From: Methanomicrobiales archaeon
Lineage (GTDB): Archaea > Halobacteriota > Methanomicrobia > Methanomicrobiales > Methanoculleaceae
Reading direction: 5' to 3'
Assembly (NCBI GenBank): GCA_012511245.1
Contig: JAAZGM010000177.1
Span: 1-14,483, forward strand
DNA: 14,483 nucleotides
The notes below the pieces were generated by a model. It was not told the origin of the DNA, searched no databases, and worked only from the letters and a program-made list of their open reading frames with translations. Below are positions 1 to 7,946 of this stretch, in pieces (the first letter of the stretch is position 1; each line of letters starts with the position of its first letter). The position numbers and the translations under genes were made by a program.

Positions 1-3
1 CAT

Positions 4-46
4 GAAACAACTGACAATGGAAGCACACTCGCCGTGTGATTGTTTC
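4..46. repeat. Nested inverted repeat at the left edge
   Basis: GAAACAA at 4-10 is complementary to TTGTTTC at 40-46, and inside it CACAC (24-28) pairs with GTGTG (34-38) around a 5-base loop. The inner and outer arms are separated by an unpaired bulge on the left side only. It could be a terminator or binding site for something outside the window. No function is evident. Confidence 0.35.
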
Positions 47-146
47 GTCATGAATACAGGTTGTTGCGCAACGCAATTCAGTCGGATCCTCTGAAATCAA
101 TTATCAGTTATATGCTGGAGCACTACCCCGATTATCGCCATGTACT

Positions 147-200
147 GCCCCCGCCTCTTGTGGGCGGGGAAGGAGCGCGAAGCGCGGGTGGGGTGGGGGC
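147..200. repeat. GC-rich double-hairpin element
   Basis: CCCCGCC (149-155) pairs perfectly with GGCGGGG (163-169) around a 7-base loop. A second small hairpin, GCGC-GAA-GCGC (175-185), follows, then a G-rich run to about 200. The composition differs sharply from the AT-richer flanks. The form resembles dispersed intergenic palindromes of the REP/MITE type, but only one copy is visible here, so dispersal is an inference. Confidence 0.45.
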
Positions 201-328
201 TACACAGTTCGCTACGGGATGGATTTTCATCGCCACCGGGGCTGAGGAATGGATGTGATAGACGACAATATGATGATACATTTAGGCAGCAACAGCCAAT
301 AGTGTGAGCATCCATTTAAGAATCAGAA

Positions 329-411
329 TGCGAGTGGCAGGATTCGAACCTGCGAACTCCTACGAGAATCGATCTTGAGTCGATCACCTTTGGCCGCTCG
401 GTAACACTCGC
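329..411 (-). tRNA. tRNA-Leu (anticodon CAA)
   Basis: The minus strand folds into an 83-nt class II tRNA. It has a 7-bp acceptor stem (GCGAGTG with CACTCGC), a D arm with ACC/GGT, a 5-bp anticodon stem ATCGA/TCGAT and a loop CTCAAGA with anticodon CAA. It also has a 14-nt variable arm and a T arm GCAGG-TTCGAAT-CCTGC. The discriminator is A73, as expected for leucine. CCA is not encoded and no intron is apparent. It decodes UUG. It lies downstream of polC on the same strand. Confidence 0.95.
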
Positions 412-419
412 GCCTGTAC

Positions 420-436
420 CTTTTGAACCTCAAAAG
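420..436. terminator. Small hairpin between polC and tRNA-Leu
   Basis: CTTTTGA (420-426) pairs with TCAAAAG (430-436) around a 3-base loop. A second 5-bp hairpin, GTCCG/CGGAC, sits at 455-468. Both lie just after the polC stop on the minus strand and before the tRNA, where a terminator or an RNA-processing site would be expected. The role is inferred from position. Confidence 0.35.
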
Positions 437-479
437 TAATGAGCTTGCTGGAGGTCCGACCCCGGACAGAGACCCCCAC

Positions 480-3400
480 TCACATAAAATCCGCAAGCCC
501 CAGTTGCTTCTCCGGCGGCTCGCCGAAGGTCGACTCGATCTGCATGAAGAGAACCTCCACCCGCTGCTTCGTGTACTCCGATATCGCGTAGGTTGCGCAG
601 ATGTTTCGCGACATCTCCAGGTACTTCTTCACCGAGCCCTCGTGGACGGTCGGGATGACGTTGCCGCCGCAACGGGTGCACTTTCCTGCAAGCGGCATCC
701 GCCGGTACTTTGCGTTGCACTTCGTACAGCGGACCTTCTGCTTTGAGAACGCATTGAGATTCCCCTGAAGGTCACGGATGAAGTGGGTATTCAAGACCCG
801 CTCCGCAACGTCATCCTCGTCCACCGCCCGGATCTTCTTTGCGAGGTCGAGTTCCGCCTCGAGTTTCTCAAGCATCGACCCGAGCTTCGTGTAGGTGGAC
901 TCGAGCGGCCCCGCCGAGATGTTCGATGTCGGGTGGGTGTAGGAGAACCCCTCGACCTGTGCCGGGGTTCCGAGCCGCCGCTCCACCCGGTCAACGTATT
1001 TTTCGAGATCCTTTGGGTGGGCGTAGGCAAGACAGCCGTTGTAGACCTCGATTGGATAGTGGTCGCAGACGTCGACGTTGTGGCTCTCCTTGTCGACCTC
1101 CGCCGGGTCGAGCCGTGTCGTCAGGACGAGAGGGGCGTCCATCGTCCCCCCCCGGGTCTCGGGGAGGTAGGCGCGGGAGAAGTTGATCAGCCCGTCGAGG
1201 AGGAGCATCACGCAGTCCTCATCACCATCGCACTGGCCGCAGAAGATACCGTTCGCAATGAGCGTGTGGTTCTCGGCGACCGTGAGACAGTAAACCCGGT
1301 CGTCGAGCGCCTGCACCGTCTCGCGGGAGGCGATCTCGTCTGCCACGACGAGCCCCCCCTCCTCCGTCGGGACCCGGTCGCCGATCGCGACCTCGATCGC
1401 CCGGATCTTGCGAAGGTAACCGGTATCCCAGACCAGCATCGCGTGATCGGGGGTGACGGTGAGGACCTTCCCCCGCCGTGTCGTGAACTGGATGAGGTGT
1501 GCCGGAGCACGGTGGACGGAGACGGACGTGACCTTCTTGATGCTGACCACGCCCTGCGTATCGATACTCTGGACGTAGAATGGCTGCCTCGGATCGGAGT
1601 AGAACGTTCCCATATGGTCGAGCCCTGGCCTCGCCACGTCGAAGTTCTCCACCACGAACTGCCGAATGGGAACGGTCGTCCATCCCCGTCCATCTGAGAC
1701 GGTGATCTCCGTATCGCCGGAAAAGCAGTTTCGCCGCTTTGCTGCATGGAAGAACGGGTGAGCATAGCCGACCGGCGCTTTCGAGAACCCGATCAACCTA
1801 GCGAGAACCCCGGCGCTCGTGTGGGGAGCAAGCCCCATCAGGAGGTGCCCCACGAGGTCGAGCGGTCTCTCCGCCCGGTAGAACGGTTCAAGACCGTAGA
1901 TCCGCACCAGGAGGTCGTCGACGAACTTCGCCACCCGGACGAGCCACTCGCCGCAGTCTTCTGAGACCAGGATATCCTGGTGGCGGAGTTCCAGCACCTG
2001 ATCGTCTGAGACCAGTTCCCGGCCGTCGGTGTCGTGTGTGTAGCCGAGCTCGCGGAGCCGCTCGATCGGGACGCCGACCTCGTCAGGCCGAAAATGAGTC
2101 AGGGGAAGATCGATCATATCGTAGCGGACGGTGCCGTCCTTGAAGACATAAAGGTTCTGCAGCGCCCGGAGAATCCCTTTCTCGATCGGTTCCACCGGCC
2201 GTTCGCGCGATATCAGGCCCCTCACGCCCTTTAAGAGCGTGATCGAGGATTCACGCACCCCGAGACTGTCAAGCGCCGCCAGGTACTCGTTCTTCACGTT
2301 GATCGTGACCTTCTGGAGGCAGACCGTCGGCACGTTGCACCGGGGGCAGACATCCTGCCCGACATCCTTGCCGCACTTCGGGCACCGGAAGACCGGGTTC
2401 GTGTGCGCCCCGCACTCGCAGAGGTTCTTGTACGTGAAGGCGCCGCAGGCGGGGCACTGCCGCTCCCCGACCTCCACCTCGATCACCCCGCCATCGGTGT
2501 TCGACCGGGGTTTTGAGGCACAGGCTGCCTGAAACGACCGGCGGGCGCCGCCGTCGTCGCCGATTGGAAAGAGGGAGTGAGGCGGGGGGCGCATCTCCCG
2601 CGGCTTTGACTTCCCCGGTCGCCCCATCCGGCCGCCGATACGGGTTCCCGCTCGTGAGCGCACCGTAAAACCCGAGAGATGCATCACAAGATCGAGTGAG
2701 TTCTCCATCGGGGCATCCCGCCATTCCGGCCGCTTATCGAGGTGCAGCGTCAGCCCGAGACAGGCAAGGAAGACCAGGTGCTCGGGGATCGCGATCCGGT
2801 CTCCTGCGAAGCGGTGGGGCACCAGAAGTTCTTCGAGAACCGCCTTCGTCTCCGGGATATGAGGGAGCATCAGTACGCCGTCCTCGATCCTGCCGCCCGC
2901 GCTGACCGCTTCTGCAAGGTGGGCGATATCGGTCGGGGTGACGTCGTCCCACATGTAGGTGTAGTCGGGATAGAGCGGAACCCCGTCGAGCGCGAACTCG
3001 ATCGCCTCGAGTTCGTTCTCCGGGCGCCGCACCCCGCCCTCGAGCATCCACCACTCCTCGCAGTAACTCGGGGGCATCAATGGGTGGTTGTTCTCCATGA
3101 ACTCCCCAAAACTGACCAGGATCTCGCCGACATCCAGGATCTCATCGATCTGCCCGGCAAGCCGCTTTGCCTCCCCCGCATCGTCCACCCGGCGCACCTC
3201 CCCGCTCCGGAGCTTGACCGTCGGCCCCTGGATCGAGTCCACCGGCACGATCCCCGCTGCCTTTCCTGGCCGTTCGACCTTCATCTGCGTCCCGACCGCG
3301 AGGAAATCGCCGAGGATGTGCAGCGTTGCCGGGTTCAAGCCCGCGGCCGCAAACCCGGTGTTCCGCGCCCGGCCGAGGCGCAGCCGGAACCCGCCCTTCC

Positions 3401-4340
3401 GCATCGGGTAGGAAAAGACCGGCCTCCCGCCGATCAGGTCGCGGATGTACTTGTCTTTCGGCTTGATCGCAGCGCCAGCATCATCGTCGCTGCCCTTTGC
3501 CGAAGCGCCGCCGATCAGGTCTGCAAGCCAGTCCCAGCCCTGCATCTTCATCTTCCGGACATTCGACTGGATCTTGGGTGCCTTCAGGGCGAGCCCTTCC
3601 GCGACGACGAGCGCCATCCCGCCCCGGACGGTGTTCGTCTCCACCCGCTCCAGGTTCCGGTAGCCGCTCACCTCCTGCTGCTCCGTCGGTTCGCCGTCGA
3701 TGCAGACCGGACAGTTCTCGATGATCATCCGGAACTCCTTCTCGCTCGGGAGATACTGCAGGCTCATAATGTTGTTGTACTGCCGGATCTCCTCGATGTA
3801 GCGCTCCACCTCCTCGGGGCGGGAGATGTAGCGGTTGATCCCGAGCGCCTGGCGGACGTAATCACCCACAAGCACCGAGAGCGCCTGCGCCGTCCCGCCT
3901 GCGCTCCGGATCGGCCCCGCGTAGTAGATCTTCAGGTAGTCCGTCCCGTCGTCGTTCTTCCCGAGACTGACCTTTGCAATCCCTTCCGTCGGGGCGGCCA
4001 CCACGCCCTCCGTCAGGAGCGCCATCGCCGCGCGGATGGCATGGTCGAGGACCTCCTCTGGCGTGGTCTCGCCGAACTTTCGCGCCACAAAATCGTCGCC
4101 GAGTCGGAGTGCCGCCTCCTCACGGGACATCTCCTGCTCGAGCTCGCGTATCCGTGCTGCGATCCCCTGGTAGCCAAGGAGCGCCTCCACGCGATCGGCA
4201 AGGTCGCTTGCCACCGGGATCTCGGTCTCTGTCCTCGGATCAAATCCCCGGGCGCGTGCAGCGGCAGCAAGGCGCATCACGGTCTCGAGCCCCGTCTCAA
4301 GTTCGCCGAAATACCGGGCGGTAGCAGGTGAGACCTCCAT
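480..4340 (-). CDS. polC: DNA polymerase II (PolD) large subunit DP2 with mini-intein
   Basis: This is the catalytic subunit of the archaeal family-D replicative polymerase, which works with the DP1 exonuclease subunit. The open frame has 1286 residues; removing a 165-residue intein leaves 1121, a usual DP2 length. The N-terminus (VSPATARYF, then PVASDLADRVE) fits the family. A Cys-rich zinc-ribbon block has cysteines at 629, 632, 641, 643, 653, 656, 665, 668 and 674. The catalytic motif CDGDED gives Asp1038 and Asp1040 (873 and 875 after splicing), equivalent to the known Pyrococcus Asp pair. A C-terminal zinc finger has Cys1205, 1208, 1221 and 1224. The start is ATG at 4340 with no strong ribosome-binding site. 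The gene follows the CheB-like gene by 86 bp, so read-through is possible, although a 6-bp dyad (4378-4404) lies between them. Family identity is certain. Confidence 0.97.
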   Translation of the reverse strand: MEVSPATARYFGELETGLETVMRLAAAARARGFDPRTETEIPVASDLADRVEALLGYQGIAARIRELEQEMSREEAALRLGDDFVARKFGETTPEEVLDHAIRAAMALLTEGVVAAPTEGIAKVSLGKNDDGTDYLKIYYAGPIRSAGGTAQALSVLVGDYVRQALGINRYISRPEEVERYIEEIRQYNNIMSLQYLPSEKEFRMIIENCPVCIDGEPTEQQEVSGYRNLERVETNTVRGGMALVVAEGLALKAPKIQSNVRKMKMQGWDWLADLIGGASAKGSDDDAGAAIKPKDKYIRDLIGGRPVFSYPMRKGGFRLRLGRARNTGFAAAGLNPATLHILGDFLAVGTQMKVERPGKAAGIVPVDSIQGPTVKLRSGEVRRVDDAGEAKRLAGQIDEILDVGEILVSFGEFMENNHPLMPPSYCEEWWMLEGGVRRPENELEAIEFALDGVPLYPDYTYMWDDVTPTDIAHLAEAVSAGGRIEDGVLMLPHIPETKAVLEELLVPHRFAGDRIAIPEHLVFLACLGLTLHLDKRPEWRDAPMENSLDLVMHLSGFTVRSRAGTRIGGRMGRPGKSKPREMRPPPHSLFPIGDDGGARRSFQAACASKPRSNTDGGVIEVEVGERQCPACGAFTYKNLCECGAHTNPVFRCPKCGKDVGQDVCPRCNVPTVCLQKVTINVKNEYLAALDSLGVRESSITLLKGVRGLISRERPVEPIEKGILRALQNLYVFKDGTVRYDMIDLPLTHFRPDEVGVPIERLRELGYTHDTDGRELVSDDQVLELRHQDILVSEDCGEWLVRVAKFVDDLLVRIYGLEPFYRAERPLDLVGHLLMGLAPHTSAGVLARLIGFSKAPVGYAHPFFHAAKRRNCFSGDTEITVSDGRGWTTVPIRQFVVENFDVARPGLDHMGTFYSDPRQPFYVQSIDTQGVVSIKKVTSVSVHRAPAHLIQFTTRRGKVLTVTPDHAMLVWDTGYLRKIRAIEVAIGDRVPTEEGGLVVADEIASRETVQALDDRVYCLTVAENHTLIANGIFCGQCDGDEDCVMLLLDGLINFSRAYLPETRGGTMDAPLVLTTRLDPAEVDKESHNVDVCDHYPIEVYNGCLAYAHPKDLEKYVDRVERRLGTPAQVEGFSYTHPTSNISAGPLESTYTKLGSMLEKLEAELDLAKKIRAVDEDDVAERVLNTHFIRDLQGNLNAFSKQKVRCTKCNAKYRRMPLAGKCTRCGGNVIPTVHEGSVKKYLEMSRNICATYAISEYTKQRVEVLFMQIESTFGEPPEKQLGLADFM
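1233..1727 (-). other. Mini-intein in polC (165 aa)
   Basis: Residues 872-1036 of the polC frame interrupt the motif RRN/CDGDED. Block A is CFSGDTEI with Cys1. Block B contains TPDH with His95 (intein numbering). Block F is VYCLTVAENHTLIANG with His154. The intein ends Cys-Gly-Gln, followed by the host Cys+1. There is no room for a homing endonuclease. The C-terminal residue is Gln instead of Asn, and the penultimate His is Gly. Splicing with a C-terminal Gln is established for the Pyrococcus abyssi Pol-II intein at the equivalent site. The insertion lies one residue before the catalytic Asp pair, so unspliced polymerase should be inactive. The boundaries follow from the conserved extein motif. 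Confidence 0.93.
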
Positions 4341-4426
4341 GCATGAAGTATGAGCCTTCCACGCATTTAGAGCAGTCGCCCGGGCTTACCACCCCTGTCC
4401 GGGCGGGCAGAGTATCGGGTCAAATA

Positions 4427-5020
4427 TCAGAGAATCCCGGAAAACTGGATGAGATTTTCGCGAATTCCCTCTGGCGGGAGCATCTGGTCCACCCTCCCGG
4501 TCTCGAATGCGGCGCGGGGCATGTAATGTATGGCGCATGTCTGAAGGGTCTGTGCGAAGGTGGTTCCCCCGATCGACCGGATGTGACGGATCCCCTCGGC
4601 ACCATCCCTCCCCATCCCTGAGAGGATCACCCCGGCAAGCCGATCCCCGTCGCGCCGTTCAAGCGATGTCATGGCGACGTCGATCGAGGGCCTGACGTAT
4701 TGCACCTTTGCGTCGTCGAAGAGGCAAATCTTGCGGTTCTCGACGAGTTTCAGGTGGACGTTGCTCGGGGCCACGTATATCTTGCCATGCTCGATCTCCT
4801 CGCCGTCATCCGGAATCTGGACCTTCATAAATGAGATGTCATTGATATGGCGGCAAAGTGCACTGTTCATAGAGTGCGGCATGTGCTGGACGAGGATGAT
4901 AGCAGCATCGAGGAGCGGGAACTGAGAGAAGATAACCTCCAGTGTTCGTACACCCCCGGTCGATGAACCGATGACGATGATCGTCCGTCCATCGTGGGGA
5001 TGCGATACGTGACAGTCCAT
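4427..5020 (-). CDS. Stand-alone CheB-type methylesterase/deamidase domain
   Basis: The 197-residue protein is almost entirely a CheB catalytic domain. In this family the domain hydrolyses glutamyl methyl esters, or deamidates Gln, on chemoreceptors. The triad is visible: Ser20 in GSSTGG, His46 in QHMP and Asp139 in GMGRDG. The N-terminal receiver domain of classical CheB is absent. A separate receiver gene ends 12 bases upstream, and the AAGGAGAGGAG ribosome-binding site of this gene starts immediately after that gene's stop, so translational coupling is likely. No CheR, CheA or receptor gene is in the window, so the substrate is unknown. CheB domains are also found fused to histidine kinases and in non-chemotaxis signalling proteins. 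Domain assignment is strong; role is open. Confidence 0.9.
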   Translation of the reverse strand: MDCHVSHPHDGRTIIVIGSSTGGVRTLEVIFSQFPLLDAAIILVQHMPHSMNSALCRHINDISFMKVQIPDDGEEIEHGKIYVAPSNVHLKLVENRKICLFDDAKVQYVRPSIDVAMTSLERRDGDRLAGVILSGMGRDGAEGIRHIRSIGGTTFAQTLQTCAIHYMPRAAFETGRVDQMLPPEGIRENLIQFSGIL

Positions 5021-5032
5021 GCACTCCTCTCC

Positions 5033-5419
5033 TTACTGCAGATAATTGAGATACTCCTTTACGAGGGCCACAATCTCGTCCGCTTCAAATGGTTTTGTGA
5101 TATAGTCGATGACGTGCTCCTTGAGTTCATCCAGCTCTGCGTCGGGGACATCTTTTGCCGTGAGCATTGCTATGACGTTCCCCTCCACAAGATCGCGATC
5201 GATCATCTCCCGGATCGTCTCCCATCCATCTTTCCGGGGCATCATGATGTCCATCAGGATGACGCCCCGGTACCCGTTCACGAGTTCCGCGATACAGGCA
5301 TCGCCACTCTCCGCGGCGATAACCTCTATTCCCTCCGGTTCAAAAAGCTCCGCCATCACCTTGAGGATAAACGCATCGTCATCGACGACCATAATTCGCC
5401 TGTGAGAAAATTCTGCCAT
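5033..5419 (-). CDS. Single-domain response regulator (CheY-like receiver)
   Basis: The 128-residue protein is one receiver domain with no output domain. Acidic residues Asp13 to Asp15 would bind Mg2+, and Asp57 in LMDIMMP is the expected phosphoacceptor. Thr87 in MLTAKD and Lys109 in TKPF complete the switch set. The ATG at 5419 follows GAGGGCGG, and a TATA box lies at 5477-5486, so the gene probably starts its own transcript. The histidine kinase lies directly upstream and the CheB domain directly downstream. The simplest reading is that the kinase phosphorylates this protein, which passes the signal on by protein contact, perhaps to the separate CheB domain. The partnership is inferred from neighbourhood only. 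Confidence 0.93.
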   Translation of the reverse strand: MAEFSHRRIMVVDDDAFILKVMAELFEPEGIEVIAAESGDACIAELVNGYRGVILMDIMMPRKDGWETIREMIDRDLVEGNVIAMLTAKDVPDAELDELKEHVIDYITKPFEADEIVALVKEYLNYLQ

Positions 5420-5476
5420 CCGCCCTCACTATCCCGAACTCATCAGGTTGCTAGGTAAATCCTCTCGTCTGGAAAG

Positions 5477-5486
5477 GTATATAACA
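5477..5486 (-). promoter_or_regulatory. TATA box for receiver/CheB pair
   Basis: The minus strand reads GTTATATACC here, a good archaeal box A, 58 bases upstream of the receiver ATG. A transcription start about 25 bases downstream would leave a leader of roughly 35 nt containing a GAGGG-type ribosome-binding site. Confidence 0.55.
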
Positions 5487-5497
5487 GTGTGGATTCT

Positions 5498-7363
5498 TTA
5501 CGGCGCATCCACTGCCTCAAGGGTGAATATGACGGCTGTGCCCATCCCCGCCCCGGCGCTCTCCGCCCATATCCGTCCTCCGTGCCGCTCCACGATCCGC
5601 CGGCAGATTGTGAGGCCTAGACCTGGAGAATCAAGATCGTGCCGGGATGCGTCCGCTTTGTAGAACTCGGCAAACGCCCTGTCGAGCTGCTCGCGGGTCA
5701 TACCGATCCCGGTATCCCTGACCGAGACGACAATAGACTTCTGATCACGGATGGCATCGATGGTGATCGCTCCTTTCTTGTCTTCCAGGGATTTTACGGC
5801 ATTGGCGATCAGGTTGTTGAAGACCTCGCCGAGGAGGACACGATCGGCATGGACAACAGTCCCTCCCGGGATGTTGTTGTTGAGGGTGATGGCCTTCGTT
5901 TTGAAGAGGATGGTGTAGTTCCGGAGCGTGTTATCGAGTTCCGCCTTCAGGTCGAGGGGTTCGATCTCGAGTTCGATGTAGAGGGAGTTCATCCGGGCGA
6001 GGTGCAGGGTCTTCTGGACAAGATCTTTCATGTAGGTGACGCTGTGGCCGGCGATCTCGAGAAGGCGCCGGAGATCCGGGTCCTGTTCCTGTTCGATGAT
6101 CCGCGGCATGAGGGCGACCAGCGGCGTCAGAGGCGTCTTGAGGTCGTGTCCGAGCTGCGATATAAACTCGTCCTTCTGGGCGAGGAGTTTCTCCACATCG
6201 GCGGTCCGCTCCCTGACCGTCATGTCAAGTTCCTGGTTGACGAGACTGAGCTGACTCCGGAGCACCTCCAGTTCCTGGTTTTTTGCCTGGAGATTTCCTG
6301 CAAATCCCTTGAGTGCTTCTTCTGCCTGCACCCGCTGGGTGATATCGATCCCGAGCTGCAGCATCAGTGGCTTTCCATCCGTATCGGTGAACGGATAGGC
6401 ATAAACACCGTATGTCTTTCCGTTCGTGTGATCCCACTCCCACTGCTCGGGACTCTTGAGGGTGAAGATCATCGCTCCCTTGCAGGGGTTGCAGGGCCTC
6501 CGGGAGCCCCGCTGCACCTCGTAGCAACGCCCTCCACCCGGGTCGCCGAAAGTCTCCCGGAACGCCCTGTTGGCAAACCGGATGGTGTGATCCTCCCCTT
6601 GCAGGGTGACGTAGGCGGGAAGGGTGTCCAGTATCGTGAAGAGGCGATGGCGTTCGGCTTTTAAGGCTGTTTCCTCCTCCCTGTAACGGGTGACATCTGA
6701 AACGCGGCAGGTGATGATGACGTCCTCGAGGCAGCGTCCCCAGAGGACGAACCAGCGTATCTTCCCGTCCCGGCCGATGAACTGCGTCTCAAGAACCACG
6801 TTGCCCGTTCCCGGCTGCGCCTGTGACAGGAATCGTTCGCGGTCATCGGCATACGGCCATATCTTTGATATCGGCAGGTTTTCGAGTTCCCTTCTTGTAT
6901 ATCCGAGAAGTTCTGCAAAGTCGTGGTTTGCGTCCACTATCGTCCCATCCTCGCGCCTGAGGAGAAACGCACCCCCGGGAGCCCGTTCCATCGCTTTCCG
7001 ATAGTGAATCTGCTCCCGGGTTGAGTAACTGACGATCGAGGTGAGCGCTGCAAGAGCGACCATGGCAACGAAAGGGAGGACTATATCCGGATTTGGTGGG
7101 TATGCGCGCCCTGCTGTGATGCCGAGGTAGGCAAGACCGAGCACGGTTGCGGCAACGACCCCTTTTTCGCGGTAGAGATGACCGACCGCTACGGCTGGTA
7201 TGAAGAGAAGAGACCAGAGGATGAGGTTGGTGCCAGGCGGTTCCACGAGGAGAGCAGCAAGGATTGCTGCACCAAACGCTCCGGCTACCAGGATATTCTG
7301 GGGTTTGCGGAGGCCGCCTTCCTGCAGGAACCGAAGGAGGCTCTCCACCATACGGGATGCCAT
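5498..7363 (-). CDS. Membrane PAS-PAS sensor histidine kinase
   Basis: The protein has 621 residues. Four predicted membrane helices occupy about 24-113. A first PAS domain follows at about 120-235, then a second at about 240-350. The second carries Cys280, Cys291 and Cys294 (C-x10-C-x2-C), a Cys-rich insert seen in some PAS proteins. A coiled coil (about 355-400) leads to the HisKA region with His406 in GHDLKTPLTP. An HATPase domain has the N box (FNNLIANAVKSL), Asp550 in DTGIGM and the G2 box GLGLT. There is no receiver domain. The ATG at 7363 follows GAGG at good spacing, 29 bases after the preceding HEAT gene, suggesting cotranscription with it. It autophosphorylates on His406 by family analogy. 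The stimulus is unknown, and the membrane region and Cys cluster are the likely inputs. Confidence 0.95.
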   Translation of the reverse strand: MASRMVESLLRFLQEGGLRKPQNILVAGAFGAAILAALLVEPPGTNLILWSLLFIPAVAVGHLYREKGVVAATVLGLAYLGITAGRAYPPNPDIVLPFVAMVALAALTSIVSYSTREQIHYRKAMERAPGGAFLLRREDGTIVDANHDFAELLGYTRRELENLPISKIWPYADDRERFLSQAQPGTGNVVLETQFIGRDGKIRWFVLWGRCLEDVIITCRVSDVTRYREEETALKAERHRLFTILDTLPAYVTLQGEDHTIRFANRAFRETFGDPGGGRCYEVQRGSRRPCNPCKGAMIFTLKSPEQWEWDHTNGKTYGVYAYPFTDTDGKPLMLQLGIDITQRVQAEEALKGFAGNLQAKNQELEVLRSQLSLVNQELDMTVRERTADVEKLLAQKDEFISQLGHDLKTPLTPLVALMPRIIEQEQDPDLRRLLEIAGHSVTYMKDLVQKTLHLARMNSLYIELEIEPLDLKAELDNTLRNYTILFKTKAITLNNNIPGGTVVHADRVLLGEVFNNLIANAVKSLEDKKGAITIDAIRDQKSIVVSVRDTGIGMTREQLDRAFAEFYKADASRHDLDSPGLGLTICRRIVERHGGRIWAESAGAGMGTAVIFTLEAVDAP

Positions 7364-7392
7364 CAGTCCTCAGGGATCTGAAGGCGGCCTGA

Positions 7393-7920
7393 TCATTTAT
7401 TGTGTGCGGGTTGGCATCCCGCTTCCAGTGCCCTGATGAGCGGTTCGGCGCCCGTCTCCCCCATCTTCCAGAGGAGGAGGGCGGCGCGTTCCTGTGTCTT
7501 CGGATCAGGGCTCTCCATCAGGCGAAGGAGTGGTTCTATGGCGGCTTCACCAATCCGTGTGAGGGCCATTGCGGCAAACGGCTGGAGGTCGGTATCGGCG
7601 TTCTCGATGACGTTGATGAAAGGTTCGACGGCGGCGGCGCCGATCTCCACGAGGGCGGCCGTTATGTACCGGCGGAAGTCGCGATCGTCTGTGGTGCGCA
7701 TCGCCGCGAAGAGGGGGGCGACTGCGGGTTCCCCGATCCGCACCAGTGCGCGGGCGGCATACCAGCGGACATCGTTATTCTCGGTCTGCATCGCGGTGAT
7801 GAGCGGCTCTATGGCCGCTTCTCCACCCCCGCCGAGTTCGGTGGTTGCTGCCCGGCGCGCCGCGAGAGGGCCGTCCCGGAGATCGGTGATCAGTTCTTCG
7901 ATCCGGGTTCTGTCAATCAT
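7393..7920 (-). CDS. Soluble HEAT-repeat (PBS-lyase-like) protein
   Basis: About five to six HEAT-like repeats of roughly 31 residues cover the whole protein, each with an AIEPLI-type first helix and an AARAL-IGEPA second helix. Such repeats form an alpha solenoid that binds other proteins. The PBS-lyase name reflects sequence similarity only, and no lyase activity is implied. I take the ATG at 7920 (175 residues, starting MIDRTRIEEL). A GTG at 7935 would add five residues and lies 11 bases after the upstream HEAT gene's stop. There is no signal peptide or membrane segment. It is sandwiched between a membrane HEAT protein and a histidine kinase on the same strand, so a scaffold or regulatory role in that signalling unit is plausible but unproven. 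Confidence 0.87.
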   Translation of the reverse strand: MIDRTRIEELITDLRDGPLAARRAATTELGGGGEAAIEPLITAMQTENNDVRWYAARALVRIGEPAVAPLFAAMRTTDDRDFRRYITAALVEIGAAAVEPFINVIENADTDLQPFAAMALTRIGEAAIEPLLRLMESPDPKTQERAALLLWKMGETGAEPLIRALEAGCQPAHNK

Positions 7921-7946
7921 AGCGTTCAGGTACACCCTTGCTGTTG

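Larger units (their letters stand above)
1..328. other. Intergenic region without a convincing gene
   Basis: Nothing here reads as a conserved protein. The open frames on both strands are short, run through a GC-rich hairpin element and resemble no family I recognise. The stretch holds an imperfect dyad at 4-46, the hairpin element at about 147-200, and a TATA-like string near 110-116 with no gene behind it. On the minus strand this is the region downstream of the tRNA. Confidence 0.6.

Noticed and set aside
40..258. Plus-strand frame of 72 residues from a TTG
   Set aside because: Runs through the GC-rich hairpin element, has no ribosome-binding site, and matches no family; could at most be a remnant joined to the repeat.
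97..315. Minus-strand frame of 72 residues
   Set aside because: Its Pro/Arg/Ser-rich centre is just the hairpin element translated; no conserved features.
783..1697. 304-residue plus-strand frame
   Set aside because: Antisense to polC and its intein; high GC keeps opposite frames open. No domain pattern.
2742..4331. 529-residue plus-strand frame
   Set aside because: Antisense shadow of the highly conserved DP2 coding region; rich in Arg, His and Asp with no recognisable family.
5639..6664. 341-residue plus-strand frame
   Set aside because: Antisense to the histidine kinase, whose domains are unambiguous.
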